Source of the DNA: Pseudobdellovibrionaceae bacterium
GTDB taxonomy: Bacteria; Bdellovibrionota; Bdellovibrionia; Bdellovibrionales; Bdellovibrionaceae
Length of the DNA stretch: 64,000 nucleotides
Reading direction: 5' to 3'
NCBI GenBank assembly: GCA_019637955.1
Contig: JAHBUS010000002.1
Span: 372,001 to 436,000 of the forward strand
In this document: positions 49,705 through 58,729 of the stretch, piece after piece
How positions within the stretch are numbered: position 1 is the stretch's first letter
Layout: each line of letters begins with the position of its first letter
Position numbers and translations under genes: made by a program
The notes under the pieces: model-generated
Told to the model about the DNA's origin: nothing
The model's input: only the letters and a program-made list of their open reading frames with translations
Databases searched by the model: none

Positions 49705-50397
49705 TTAGAGCGACTTGAGGTAGTCGTTCAGTTTTTGGATGGCGTTCATGGGGATTTCGTGTCCGCCTTGGAACGTCATCAGCGAGCCTTTCAGGCCCGC
49801 TTGGTTCAGTAGGGTTTCAAGTTGGGCCGCGCCTTTGTGCGAAAGCACCATGTCGCTCTGGCCGTGACTCATGAAGAAGCGGCTGCCGGCGCGTTTTTGC
49901 GCGAGCTCTTTCCATTCGGTTTTATTCACCAAGGCGCCCGACAGAATCACGAGGCCCTTGGGCGTTTCGGGCGCGCGCAAGAAAATGTCAGTGGCCAGCA
50001 TCGCGCCTTGCGAGAAGCCGCCCAGGATGAGGCGGTTCCAGGGCACTTTGAGCGCGGCGATCATCTCGAAGATGCGCGCGGTGAGCTTTTCGTGGCCATC
50101 GGCTTTGGACTCGCTCAAGTCTCGCGGAACTCCCGTCATGGCCGCACGCTGCAAGGCCTCGACGTCGATGTTCCACCAAGCGCGGCCGGTCCAGCCGGGG
50201 CCGATCGGAACTTCAAGAACGCCTTGCGGAAAAATCATGTGCGTGGGCTTGCTCGTGACGATCACGTCCGACAGCGAGCGCAGGTCGTAGGCGTCGGCAC
50301 CGTAGCCGTGAAACAGGATCAAATAATCCGCGTTCGCCTCTTGCTGGGGATCTTCGACCGGGACTTCCAAACATTGCACTGTGCCGAGTTTTCTCAT
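49705..50397 (-). CDS. Alpha/beta-hydrolase, phospholipase/carboxylesterase type
   Basis: A 230-residue cytosolic serine hydrolase. Fold markers: ADYLILFHGYGADAYDL (oxyanion strand), GRAWWNID, the nucleophile elbow ILGGFSQGAMLA with catalytic Ser, FMSHGQSDMVLSHKGA with the Asp, and GGHEIPMNAI with the His. It resembles acyl-protein thioesterase/carboxylesterase enzymes. ATG 50397 is taken as start; a GTG at 50436 would extend it by 13 residues to within 3 bases of the divergent murE start. Substrate unknown. Confidence 0.86.
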   Translation of the reverse strand: MRKLGTVQCLEVPVEDPQQEANADYLILFHGYGADAYDLRSLSDVIVTSKPTHMIFPQGVLEVPIGPGWTGRAWWNIDVEALQRAAMTGVPRDLSESKADGHEKLTARIFEMIAALKVPWNRLILGGFSQGAMLATDIFLRAPETPKGLVILSGALVNKTEWKELAQKRAGSRFFMSHGQSDMVLSHKGAAQLETLLNQAGLKGSLMTFQGGHEIPMNAIQKLNDYLKSL

Positions 50398-50438
50398 CCC
50401 TTGAGTCTTACCACTATCGACCCCAGAATGAAACACCG

Positions 50439-51953
50439 ATGAAGCTCAAAGAGTTGATCGAAAGCCTCGATCCCAATCCGTTGCGAAAAAACAAGGAGCC
50501 CTTGGCTTTCAGCCGGCTCGATCCGGTTTGGATGGATGTGCGCGAGCTGCAAATCGATTCGCGTCAGGTGCTGCCTGGTGACATTTTTGTCGCGATGAAG
50601 GGCACTCGTTTTGACTCGCATGGTGAGCTGGCATCCGTGTGTGGCCGAGAGCCCGCCGCCGTGGTGGTCGAGAGCCGCGCTCAGGTCCCCGCGACTTACA
50701 AAGGGGTTGTTCTTGAGGTTCCGTCGAGCCGCCGCGCCTTGGCGCAGCTCGCGGCTCGTTACAATGCGGACCCTTCACTGAGCCTGTTTTGCTTTGGGGT
50801 CACGGGCACCAATGGCAAGACGTCGTGCACCTACTTGATGGAAAAAATCCTCTCGGCTCTGCACATGCCTACGGGAATCATCGGCACGATTCAGCACAAG
50901 CTGCGCGACCATGTTTGGCCGACAGAGGCGACAACGCCCGGGCCCATCGAGCTGCAAAAGCGTATCGCCGAGATGAAGGACGCCGGCGCCAAAGCGCTCG
51001 CGATGGAAGTCTCCAGCCATGCGCTCGATCAGTTTCGCGCCGACGGGATTCACTTCAACGCGGTCATGTTCACGAACTTGACTCGCGATCATCTGGATTA
51101 CCATCAAACCATGGACGCTTATTTCGCGGCGAAGCAGCGTCTCTTCACCGATTTGATGTGGGACTCGCGCAAAGGACCGCTTGTCGCGGCGGTCAACGGC
51201 GACGGTCCGTGGGGGCGCCGGCTGAAAGTGGCGTTTCCGGCCGAGGTCATCACTTACGGGCAAACCAAAGACGTCGATTTTTACGCACGTATCACCGAAA
51301 TGAGTTTTCGTGAAACCAAGTTTGAACTGCAAACCCACTTGGGAAACTTCAAAGCGGCAATTCCCCTCTGCGGCCGTTACAATGTGGACAATGCCGTGGG
51401 CTGCGTGGCTTCGGCGCTCGCGCTCGGAATTCCGCCGAACGTCAGCCTTGCGGCCCTCGAAAGTTTCGCGGGCGTGCCGGGCCGGCTCCAGATGGTGCCG
51501 AACAACCGCGGCGTGCATGTTTTTGTCGATTACGCCCATTCGCCCGATGCGCTGGAAAACGTGCTCGGGGCCCTTCGCCAAGTGCGAACGGATGCGAAGG
51601 CCGATGCTAAAATCACGACCGTCTTTGGCTGCGGCGGTGACCGCGATAAAGGCAAGCGCCCGCTCATGGCCGGTGTCGCCGAAACTTTCAGCGACCGCGT
51701 GATCGTGACCAGCGACAATCCGCGCACTGAAGATGCGGGTCAGATCGTGCGCGAGATCGAAGCCGGTTTTAAAACTCAAGGGCCTCGTGAGTCGATCTTG
51801 GACCGCCGCGAGGCCATCGCGGCGGCGCTTCGTGGCGCCGGCCCCGGCGACGTCGTTTTAATCGCGGGCAAGGGACACGAGGACTACCAAATCATCGGGA
51901 CCGAGAAGAGACACTTCTCGGATTACGAAACGGCACAGGAGCTGCTCAGATGA
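50439..51953 (+). CDS. murE: UDP-MurNAc-L-Ala-D-Glu:meso-diaminopimelate ligase
   Basis: A 504-residue Mur ligase that adds the third stem residue to the cytosolic peptidoglycan precursor. It has the N-terminal UDP-binding domain (LQIDSRQVLPGDIFVAMKG), the ATP loop GVTGTNGKTSCTY, and a C-terminal domain with SDNPRTED. The DNPR sequence indicates meso-DAP, not lysine, as substrate. It restarts the plus-strand cluster after the two-gene interruption and overlaps murF by 4 bases. Confidence 0.96.
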   Translation: MKLKELIESLDPNPLRKNKEPLAFSRLDPVWMDVRELQIDSRQVLPGDIFVAMKGTRFDSHGELASVCGREPAAVVVESRAQVPATYKGVVLEVPSSRRALAQLAARYNADPSLSLFCFGVTGTNGKTSCTYLMEKILSALHMPTGIIGTIQHKLRDHVWPTEATTPGPIELQKRIAEMKDAGAKALAMEVSSHALDQFRADGIHFNAVMFTNLTRDHLDYHQTMDAYFAAKQRLFTDLMWDSRKGPLVAAVNGDGPWGRRLKVAFPAEVITYGQTKDVDFYARITEMSFRETKFELQTHLGNFKAAIPLCGRYNVDNAVGCVASALALGIPPNVSLAALESFAGVPGRLQMVPNNRGVHVFVDYAHSPDALENVLGALRQVRTDAKADAKITTVFGCGGDRDKGKRPLMAGVAETFSDRVIVTSDNPRTEDAGQIVREIEAGFKTQGPRESILDRREAIAAALRGAGPGDVVLIAGKGHEDYQIIGTEKRHFSDYETAQELLR

Positions 51954-53368
51954 AAGCTTGTCGATTGCAAGAGCTGGCGGACGCCACGCACGGGCAAATT
52001 CTTTCGCAATTGCAAACCGAGTTCTCGGGGATCGGCACGGACACGCGCAAAGATCTCAAGGGGCAAGTGTTCTGGGCGCTGAAGGGTGAGTCTTTCGACG
52101 CGCACGATTTTCTCGACGTCGCGATCAAGCAGGGGGCCGGCGCGCTGGTCGTCGATCACCTTCCCGAAAAATTCAGAGGCCTCGAAAAGACCGTCAGCAT
52201 CCTGAAGGTCGAAGACTCCCTGCGCGCGCTGCAGGATTACGCTCACGACGTTCGCAAAAAATGGGGCGGCGTCGTGATCGGCATCACGGGCTCGAATGGC
52301 AAGACCACCAGCAAAGAGTTTTCGCAGGCCGTTCTTGAGACCGCCTTCGAAGTGCATTCGAACAAGGGCAGCTTCAACAACCACTTCGGTCTGCCATTTA
52401 ATCTTTTGCAGGCGCCGGCTTCGAGCGAAATCATTCTGGCTGAGATGGGCATGAATCACTTCGGTGAAATCACGCGGTTGTGCGAGATCGCCGAACCCGA
52501 CATCGTCGTGTGCTCGATGGTGGGACGCGCGCACATCGAGCACTTCGGTTCGATCGATCAGATCGCCAAAGCCAAGGAAGAGATCTACAAGGCCGCGCCC
52601 GCCAAGGCGATCCGCATCTACAATCTCGACAACGAATGGACGCAAAAGATGCACGAGCGGGCTTGGAAAGACTACCCGCACGCAAAAAAAACGATCACGT
52701 TTTCGGAAACCAAGCGCGCCGACATTCAGCTCAAGATCAAATCGATGACCATGCGAAGCCTTACGGTCACCGGCCACATCATGGGAATGCCGGGTGAGGC
52801 GACGGTGCCCGTGTTCGGGGCCCAAAACCTGACCAACCTGTGCGTGGCCGCGGCCTGCGGCTCGGCCGCAGGGATGACGGCGGCCTTGATTTGGGACGCG
52901 CTTCCGAATTGCAAAACCACCTGGGGGCGCAATCAATTCGTGCAAACCAAGTCGGGTGCCGAGATCTTGTTCGATGCTTACAACGCCAATCTCGACAGTA
53001 TGAAAGCGCTGCTCGACAACATGAAGCTCCTGGAGGGCACGGGTCAAAAAATCGGGGTCTTCGGTGAAATGCTCGAGATGGGCGAGCACTCAGGGCCGGG
53101 CCACCGCGAGCTGGGCGAGCAGGTGGGCCGCGCGGGGTTTGACGTTGTCTACTTTTATGGCAAACCGAGTGCGGAGTTCGCGGCCGGCGTGAAGTCTTCG
53201 GGTTTCTCAAAAACCCTTCTTATTTCAAATGCTTACGAAGAAAAACTTGCATCTGAAGTCGCCCGCATGCTACAGGATGGAGATCTGGTTCTCGTGAAAG
53301 GCTCACGGGGCATGAAGCTTGAGCGCTTCGTGCTTCTTTGTGATCCCGTCAATTTCGAGAACAAGTGA
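51950..53368 (+). CDS. murF: UDP-MurNAc-tripeptide:D-Ala-D-Ala ligase
   Basis: A 472-residue Mur ligase that adds D-Ala-D-Ala to the UDP-MurNAc-tripeptide. Motifs: [28 protein letters not shown], the ATP loop [37 protein letters not shown] and the C-terminal [14 protein letters not shown]. Length is normal. Start overlaps the murE stop as ATGA. Its substrate dipeptide needs a D-Ala-D-Ala ligase (ddl), which is not in this cluster. Confidence 0.96.
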   Translation: MKACRLQELADATHGQILSQLQTEFSGIGTDTRKDLKGQVFWALKGESFDAHDFLDVAIKQGAGALVVDHLPEKFRGLEKTVSILKVEDSLRALQDYAHDVRKKWGGVVIGITGSNGKTTSKEFSQAVLETAFEVHSNKGSFNNHFGLPFNLLQAPASSEIILAEMGMNHFGEITRLCEIAEPDIVVCSMVGRAHIEHFGSIDQIAKAKEEIYKAAPAKAIRIYNLDNEWTQKMHERAWKDYPHAKKTITFSETKRADIQLKIKSMTMRSLTVTGHIMGMPGEATVPVFGAQNLTNLCVAAACGSAAGMTAALIWDALPNCKTTWGRNQFVQTKSGAEILFDAYNANLDSMKALLDNMKLLEGTGQKIGVFGEMLEMGEHSGPGHRELGEQVGRAGFDVVYFYGKPSAEFAAGVKSSGFSKTLLISNAYEEKLASEVARMLQDGDLVLVKGSRGMKLERFVLLCDPVNFENK

Positions 53369-53415
53369 GCTGTGCCTCTGAAGGCGCGGTCTTAAACTTA
53401 GAGGGATCTTCATCG

Positions 53416-54492
53416 ATGTTGTATCAGCTGCTCTACTCGATGGCCGACCAAGTTTCGGCCTTGAACGTTTTCCGTTACATCACCGTTCGCACCTTCATCT
53501 CCTTCTTCACGGCCTTTTTCTTGTGCTGGATGTGGGGCCCTTACTTCATCCGCCGCTTGCGCGAAAAACAAATCGGCCAATCGATCCGTGAAGACGGACC
53601 CCAATCGCACAAGAAAAAAGCAGGCACTCCCACCATGGGCGGCGGCCTGATCCTGATCTCGACAATGATTCCCTGTTTGCTTTGGATCGAGATGACCAAT
53701 CCTCTGATCTGGGCGGTCATCATCGTGACTTGGGGATTTGGATTGATTGGTTACTTGGACGACTGGCTCAAAGTTTCAAAACGCAACTCGAAAGGTCTTT
53801 CGGGAAAAGTGCGTTTGGCCTGCGAGTTTTTGATTTCGGGCGCCGTGGTGGCTTACTTGATCGGCTTTCACCAATTCTCGACCGTGGTCCACATTCCGTT
53901 CTTCAAGAATGTCGTGATGGACATGGGCTACTTTTACGTGGTCTTCGCGTCGCTCGTCATCGTCGGCACCGCGAACGCGGTCAACTTGACCGATGGTCTT
54001 GACGGGCTCGCGATCGTGCCCGTGATCATCTCGGCCAGCACGCTGGGGCTGTTCGCGTACGTGACCGGCCACATGGGCATCGCGAATTACCTGCAGATCC
54101 CGCACGTGGCGGGCGCCGGCGAACTCGCTCCGCTCGCGGCCACCATCGTGGCGGCGGGCTTGGGCTTTTTGTGGTTCAACACCTACCCCGCGCAAGTCTT
54201 CATGGGCGACGTGGGCAGTCTGTCGCTGGGCGGCTTCTTGGGCGTGATGGCGGTTCTGACGAAGAACGAACTCTTGATGGCGCTTTTGGGCGGTGTTTTC
54301 GTCGTGGAAGCCCTTTCGGTGATCACGCAGGTGATCTCGTTTAAATTGACCGGCAAACGCATTTTTAAAATGGCTCCGATTCACCACCACTTTGAGTTGG
54401 GCGGGATGACGGAGACGAAAATTATCGTTCGCTTTTGGATTATTTCGATTTTGCTCGCGATCTTGAGCTTGAGCACCCTGAAACTGAGGTAA
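53416..54492 (+). CDS. mraY: Phospho-MurNAc-pentapeptide transferase MraY
   Basis: A 358-residue, ten-helix membrane enzyme that makes lipid I from UDP-MurNAc-pentapeptide and undecaprenyl phosphate. Motifs: [54 protein letters not shown] and [12 protein letters not shown]. The start ATG at 53416 matches the family N-terminus (MLYQLLYS); the frame is open back into murF without a better start. GAGGGA lies 11 bases upstream, somewhat far. Confidence 0.96.
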   Translation: MLYQLLYSMADQVSALNVFRYITVRTFISFFTAFFLCWMWGPYFIRRLREKQIGQSIREDGPQSHKKKAGTPTMGGGLILISTMIPCLLWIEMTNPLIWAVIIVTWGFGLIGYLDDWLKVSKRNSKGLSGKVRLACEFLISGAVVAYLIGFHQFSTVVHIPFFKNVVMDMGYFYVVFASLVIVGTANAVNLTDGLDGLAIVPVIISASTLGLFAYVTGHMGIANYLQIPHVAGAGELAPLAATIVAAGLGFLWFNTYPAQVFMGDVGSLSLGGFLGVMAVLTKNELLMALLGGVFVVEALSVITQVISFKLTGKRIFKMAPIHHHFELGGMTETKIIVRFWIISILLAILSLSTLKLR

Positions 54493-54495
54493 GTG

Positions 54496-55884
54496 ATGAT
54501 GACAGATGTGAGTGAACTGAAAGATAAGAAAATTTTGGTCGTGGGTCTCGGCAAGACCGGGGTGAGCCTCGCTCATTTTCTTGTCCAGCATGGTGCGATC
54601 GTCACGTTGACCGATCACAAGTCAAAACCGGAACTGTCGAACCAGCTTGAGCTGCTGGGCGATTTGCCGGTGAAGTACGAACTCGGCGGCCACAGCCCGA
54701 AAGTCTTCTTGGCGCAGGATCTCGTGATTCTTTCGCCCGGCGTTCCTTCGAATCTCAAAATTTTCGAATATGCCCGCTCGCAAGGGATCAGGATCACCGG
54801 CGAACTGGAGTTCGTTTCGCAATTCATCAAAGAACCCGTGATCGCCGTCACGGGGACCAACGGTAAAACGACGTGCGCGCGCCTCATCGAAGCCATGCTC
54901 AAAGAGTCGGGCGTCAACGTGTGGGTCGGCGGCGCCATCGGCGTTCCCGTGACCGATTACTTGCGTTTTGGCGTGAAGGCTCAAGTCGTGGTGATCGAAG
55001 TGTCGAGCTACATGCTCGAAACTTGCGAGAACTTCAACCCGTCGAACATCGTCTTCATGAATTTGGCCGAGAACCATCTCGACCGCTACCGTTCGATGGA
55101 AGATTACGTCAATGCGAAACGCCGCATTTTCCGCAACGTGAATTTGGCGACAACCTCGATCTTGAACGCCGACGACAACGCGGTGGTTGAGCTCGCGCGC
55201 GATCCTGCCGTTCAACGCGGACGCATTTTTTATCTCTCGCGCAAACAGGCGCTGGAGCCCCAGATCATGAACATCGGCGGCGCCGTGAACATCGGCAATC
55301 AAGTCGTCGTTCGCACGGGTCCCGAAAAAGAGAGCTTCTCGGTTGGCAATTTGAAACTGCGTGGAAAGCACTCGATCGAAAACATCATGGCGGCCATCTT
55401 GGCGGCGCGTGAGCACGGCGCGACCCACGATGCGGTTCAACGCGTGATCGACGGCTTCGGGGGCCTTCCGCACCGTTTGGAGTATGTTCGCAAAGTCGGC
55501 GGCGTGTTCTTCTTCAACGACTCGAAAGCGACCAATGTGCACGCGGTTTTGCGCGCCTTGGACTCGTTCGACGAGAACGTGATCTTGATCGCCGGCGGAA
55601 AAGACACCAACCTCAGCTTTGAAGCCCTGCGCGGCATGATCAAGAAGAAGGTCAAGACTTTGATCCTGTTCGGTGAGGCCAAAGAGCGCATCAACCGCGA
55701 CCTTGGCGACTTCAGCGAGACCTTCTTGATCGGAACTTTCGAGGAGGCGGTTTTGATCGCTTACCAAAAGTCCAGGATCAACGACATCGTGCTCTTGTCA
55801 CCCGGCTGTCCCAGCTTTGATCTGTTTGACAGCTACGAAGAGCGCGGAGACTATTTTAAAGAGATCGTTCGCAAATTCTCGTGA
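54496..55884 (+). CDS. murD: UDP-MurNAc-L-Ala:D-Glu ligase MurD
   Basis: A Mur ligase of about 462 residues that adds D-Glu to UDP-MurNAc-L-Ala. It has an N-terminal Rossmann-like domain (KILVVGLGKTGVSLAHFL), the ATP loop AVTGTNGKTTCARL, the region NIVFMNLAENHLDRY, and a C-terminal domain with FFNDSKATNVHAVLRAL and LLSPGCPSFDLFDSYEERGD. Start may be GTG 54493, ATG 54496 or ATG 54499; GAGG lies six bases before 54496. It follows mraY by a few bases. Confidence 0.96.
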   Translation: MMTDVSELKDKKILVVGLGKTGVSLAHFLVQHGAIVTLTDHKSKPELSNQLELLGDLPVKYELGGHSPKVFLAQDLVILSPGVPSNLKIFEYARSQGIRITGELEFVSQFIKEPVIAVTGTNGKTTCARLIEAMLKESGVNVWVGGAIGVPVTDYLRFGVKAQVVVIEVSSYMLETCENFNPSNIVFMNLAENHLDRYRSMEDYVNAKRRIFRNVNLATTSILNADDNAVVELARDPAVQRGRIFYLSRKQALEPQIMNIGGAVNIGNQVVVRTGPEKESFSVGNLKLRGKHSIENIMAAILAAREHGATHDAVQRVIDGFGGLPHRLEYVRKVGGVFFFNDSKATNVHAVLRALDSFDENVILIAGGKDTNLSFEALRGMIKKKVKTLILFGEAKERINRDLGDFSETFLIGTFEEAVLIAYQKSRINDIVLLSPGCPSFDLFDSYEERGDYFKEIVRKFS

Positions 55885-55965
55885 TTTCCCGGCGTTAGCC
55901 AGCGGCGGGAAGCCCGCGCGCCGAGCGCACGGGCAATTCGACGACAGATGTTTCAAGGAGGAAAC

Positions 55966-56478
55966 ATGTCTTGTATCCCGTCGGCCCGCCAGGCCGCCTC
56001 TTTTTCGTTTCTTGTTCTCGCCGCTATTTTCGTCTTGGGCGGCTGCGCCTCCTCCGCGCAGAAAGCGCGCAAAGAGCAGCGCGATAAACTGATTCAAACC
56101 AACAAATTGTACTGCGAATTTTTGAACGGGGAGCAGTATCCCGACATCGACGTTGCGCTGAATGTGCAAATGGCTCAACGTTGTGACGCCGAGAAATCCT
56201 TTACGATCACGAGCTACAAAACGCCCTCGGAAATTCCGGGCGTTCTGTACTGCTGCGCGCTCGCCGGTAAGCACTCGGCGACCCGCACGGAACGTCCCGC
56301 TCCGGTCAAGGCGCCCGCACCTCCGGCGATCGCCAAGCCCATAGAAGCGCCGACGGCCGCTCCCGCCGCAGCCGCCACCGCCACTGCGGGCAGCGCGACG
56401 GCGACGACGGCCGCCCCCAAAGCCGAAGCGCCCAAGGTTGAAGCCGAAAAAAACAACAACGACGGCCTCGACGAGTAA
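55966..56478 (+). CDS. Small Cys-containing lipoprotein inside the dcw cluster
   Basis: A 170-residue lipoprotein. The signal peptide ends in a lipobox (LGGC), followed by a globular-looking segment of about 70 residues with four Cys (KLYCEFLNGEQYPD, AQRCDAEKS, VLYCCALAG) and an Ala/Pro/Thr-rich low-complexity tail ending in acidic residues. AGGAGG lies before the ATG at 55966. It sits between murD and ftsW (3 bases before ftsW), so it is cotranscribed with division genes and could be a cell-wall or division-linked lipoprotein. No family recognised. Confidence 0.78.
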   Translation: MSCIPSARQAASFSFLVLAAIFVLGGCASSAQKARKEQRDKLIQTNKLYCEFLNGEQYPDIDVALNVQMAQRCDAEKSFTITSYKTPSEIPGVLYCCALAGKHSATRTERPAPVKAPAPPAIAKPIEAPTAAPAAAATATAGSATATTAAPKAEAPKVEAEKNNNDGLDE

Positions 56479-56481
56479 TTC

Positions 56482-57621
56482 ATGCTGAGACACCTTTCAA
56501 GCCCACTCCTGCTCGCCATTCTTAGCCTCATGGGAATCGGTCTTGTTCAGGTGTATTCATCGTCTTACGTTTTCGCCTCCGAGTCTTTTGGCGACAGTCA
56601 CTACTTTTTTGAACGTCAGCTCGCGTTCGCGGGCATCGCCTTCGTCGCGCTCTTGACGGCGGCGCAGGTGCCGATCCGTTGGGTGGAGCGTTGGGGTTGG
56701 ATGATCTGGCTCGCGGCTTCTTTGGGCGTCATGGCCACCTTGATCCCCGGCTTGGGCGTGCGCGTGGGCGGCGCGGTTCGATGGCTCAATCTTCCCTTCG
56801 GTCTTCGCTTTGAGCCCTCCGAAGTCTTGAAGCTTTCGTTCAGTCTTTTGTTCGCCTCGATCCTGGTGAAATCGCGCACGTCGCTCAAGTCGGTGAAGTG
56901 GCCTTGGCTCGTGGTGATGACCTGCGCGCCGCTCGTTTTGCTGCTCCGGCAGCCCGATTTCGGGAGTTTTGCGATCATCGTTCTCGTCGCGCTCGCGCTT
57001 TTGTTCGCTTTCGGGTTGAAGTGGCGCTTCGTGATCGCGGGTCTGGCGACGGCGCTTCCGGCGTTTTACATCTTGGTGATGAGCGTTCCCTACCGCCGCG
57101 CGCGCGTTCTGGCGTTTTTGGATCCCTGGGCCGATCCCGATCAGAAGGGCTTTCAGGTCATTCAATCGATGCTCAGCTTTTCGAACGGTGGTATTTTTGG
57201 GGCCGGCCTCGGGCAGGGGCAGGGCAAATTGTTTTTCTTGCCCGAAGCGCACACCGATTTTACGCTCGCCGTGCTGGGTGAGGAGATCGGATTCTTGGGT
57301 TTTATCACCGTGATGGCCTTGTACGGGTTTATCGTCGTGCGCGGTTTTCAAATCGCGCTCAAGACGGAGAACACGTTTCGCCGCGCGCTCGCTTTGGGCA
57401 TCACAATCACCTTCGCGCTCAGCGTGTTTATCAATGCGGGCGTGGTCATGGGACTTTTGCCCACCAAAGGACTGACGCTTCCGTTCTTAAGCTACGGCGG
57501 AAGTTCGCTGGTCGCGCTGAGCCTGGTCCTCGGGCTGCTTCTCAACATCGAGAAGCATTTGGAAGACGAGCCTCTCGCGTCGTCGGCCGCGCGCGGCTCG
57601 GGTCTGAGCCCGCGCCCTTAA
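56482..57621 (+). CDS. ftsW: Septal peptidoglycan glycosyltransferase FtsW
   Basis: A 379-residue SEDS-family membrane protein with about ten helices that polymerises glycan strands with FtsI at the septum. Family motifs: VYSSSYVFASESFGDSHYFFERQL, RWLNLPFGLRFEPSEVLKLSF, LRQPDFGSFAIIVLVALALLFAFG, RRARVLAFLDPWADPDQKGFQVIQSMLSFSNGGIFGAGLGQG, LPEAHTDFTLAVLGEEIGFLG and GLLPTKGLTLPFLSYGGSSL. No clear ribosome site precedes the ATG, so translation may depend on coupling with the lipoprotein gene three bases upstream. Confidence 0.96.
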   Translation: MLRHLSSPLLLAILSLMGIGLVQVYSSSYVFASESFGDSHYFFERQLAFAGIAFVALLTAAQVPIRWVERWGWMIWLAASLGVMATLIPGLGVRVGGAVRWLNLPFGLRFEPSEVLKLSFSLLFASILVKSRTSLKSVKWPWLVVMTCAPLVLLLRQPDFGSFAIIVLVALALLFAFGLKWRFVIAGLATALPAFYILVMSVPYRRARVLAFLDPWADPDQKGFQVIQSMLSFSNGGIFGAGLGQGQGKLFFLPEAHTDFTLAVLGEEIGFLGFITVMALYGFIVVRGFQIALKTENTFRRALALGITITFALSVFINAGVVMGLLPTKGLTLPFLSYGGSSLVALSLVLGLLLNIEKHLEDEPLASSAARGSGLSPRP

Positions 57622-57649
57622 GCTTTGCGGGGGCCTCTAAAGGAGTCTT

Positions 57650-58729
57650 GTGAAAAAAATCATGATGATCGCAGGCGGCGGCACGGGCGGGCACATCTAT
57701 CCCGGCCTCGCGCTCGCGCGCGCCTTGCAAGCCCGCGATCCCGAAATCGAAATTCATTTTGTCGGGACCGCCAGTGGGCTTGAAACGAAGATCATCCCAC
57801 GAGAAGGTTTTGCGCTGCATTTGATCACCGGCGGAAAGCTCAACTTCAAGGGCCGTTTTTTTGAGAAAATCAAAACGGTGGTCAAGCTGCCTTGGGGTTT
57901 TGTGCAGGCGGTGAGCCTGCTCACGAAATACCGGCCGCAGTTCGTGCTGGGTGTGGGCGGTTACGCTTCGGGGCCTTTCGTGTTGGCGGCGGCGATCATG
58001 GGATTTCCGAGCGGAATTTGGGAGCCCAATGCGCACCCGGGCCTGGCCAACCGCTGGCTCGCCCGCTTCGTCGACGTGTGCTTCATCGTGTTCGAAGAGG
58101 CTCGCGGCTACTTGAAAAGTAAAAACATCTTTTTGACGGGGATGCCCGTACGCGCCGAAATCGAGTCGGGCGCTAAGGCGGTCGAGCGCGAAAAAGACTT
58201 TCATCTGCTCTGTTTCGGCGGCAGCCAAGGCTCGCGCGTGATCAACACCGCGCTCTGCGATCTGCTGCTGACAAAGAAGGATTGGATGAAGAACCTTCAG
58301 GTCGTGCACCAAATCGGCTCCACCGACTGGAAGGTGTTTCAAGAAAAGTACCAAGCTCATGACACTTGGATCAAACCCATGGAGTTCATCTACGACATGC
58401 CCCACCACTATTCCTGGGCGGATTTGGTTCTTTGCCGGGGCGGCGCGAGCACGCTCTCGGAAGTGGCCGCCTTCGGCGTCGTGCCGATCGTGGTGCCCTT
58501 GCCGGCCGCCGACAATCACCAGGTCAAGAATGCCGAAGCGCTGGTGAAAGCGGGAGCCGCGATCCTCATTCCGCAGAGTGAGCTGAGTCCCGCGCGCCTT
58601 GAAAAGGAAATCACCGCGCTCATGTCGCAGCCCGAAAAGCGAAAACAGATGGCCGAGGCCTTAAAAAGGTTTTACAAACCACAGTCGGCGAAAAAGATCG
58701 CCGAACAAATCCTCGAACTGGGGGGCTGA
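57650..58729 (+). CDS. murG: UDP-GlcNAc transferase MurG (lipid II synthesis)
   Basis: A 359-residue GT-B glycosyltransferase acting on the inner face of the membrane: it adds GlcNAc to lipid I to give lipid II. Motifs: GGGTGGHIYPGLALA, GTASGLETKIIPREGF, LGVGGYASGP, HPGLANRWLA, GGSQGSRVIN and CRGGASTLSEVAAFGVVPIVVPLPAADNHQVKNAEAL. The start is GTG at 57650 behind AGGAG; ATGs at codons 5 and 6 are less likely. Its stop overlaps the murC start (TGATG). Confidence 0.96.
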   Translation: MKKIMMIAGGGTGGHIYPGLALARALQARDPEIEIHFVGTASGLETKIIPREGFALHLITGGKLNFKGRFFEKIKTVVKLPWGFVQAVSLLTKYRPQFVLGVGGYASGPFVLAAAIMGFPSGIWEPNAHPGLANRWLARFVDVCFIVFEEARGYLKSKNIFLTGMPVRAEIESGAKAVEREKDFHLLCFGGSQGSRVINTALCDLLLTKKDWMKNLQVVHQIGSTDWKVFQEKYQAHDTWIKPMEFIYDMPHHYSWADLVLCRGGASTLSEVAAFGVVPIVVPLPAADNHQVKNAEALVKAGAAILIPQSELSPARLEKEITALMSQPEKRKQMAEALKRFYKPQSAKKIAEQILELGG

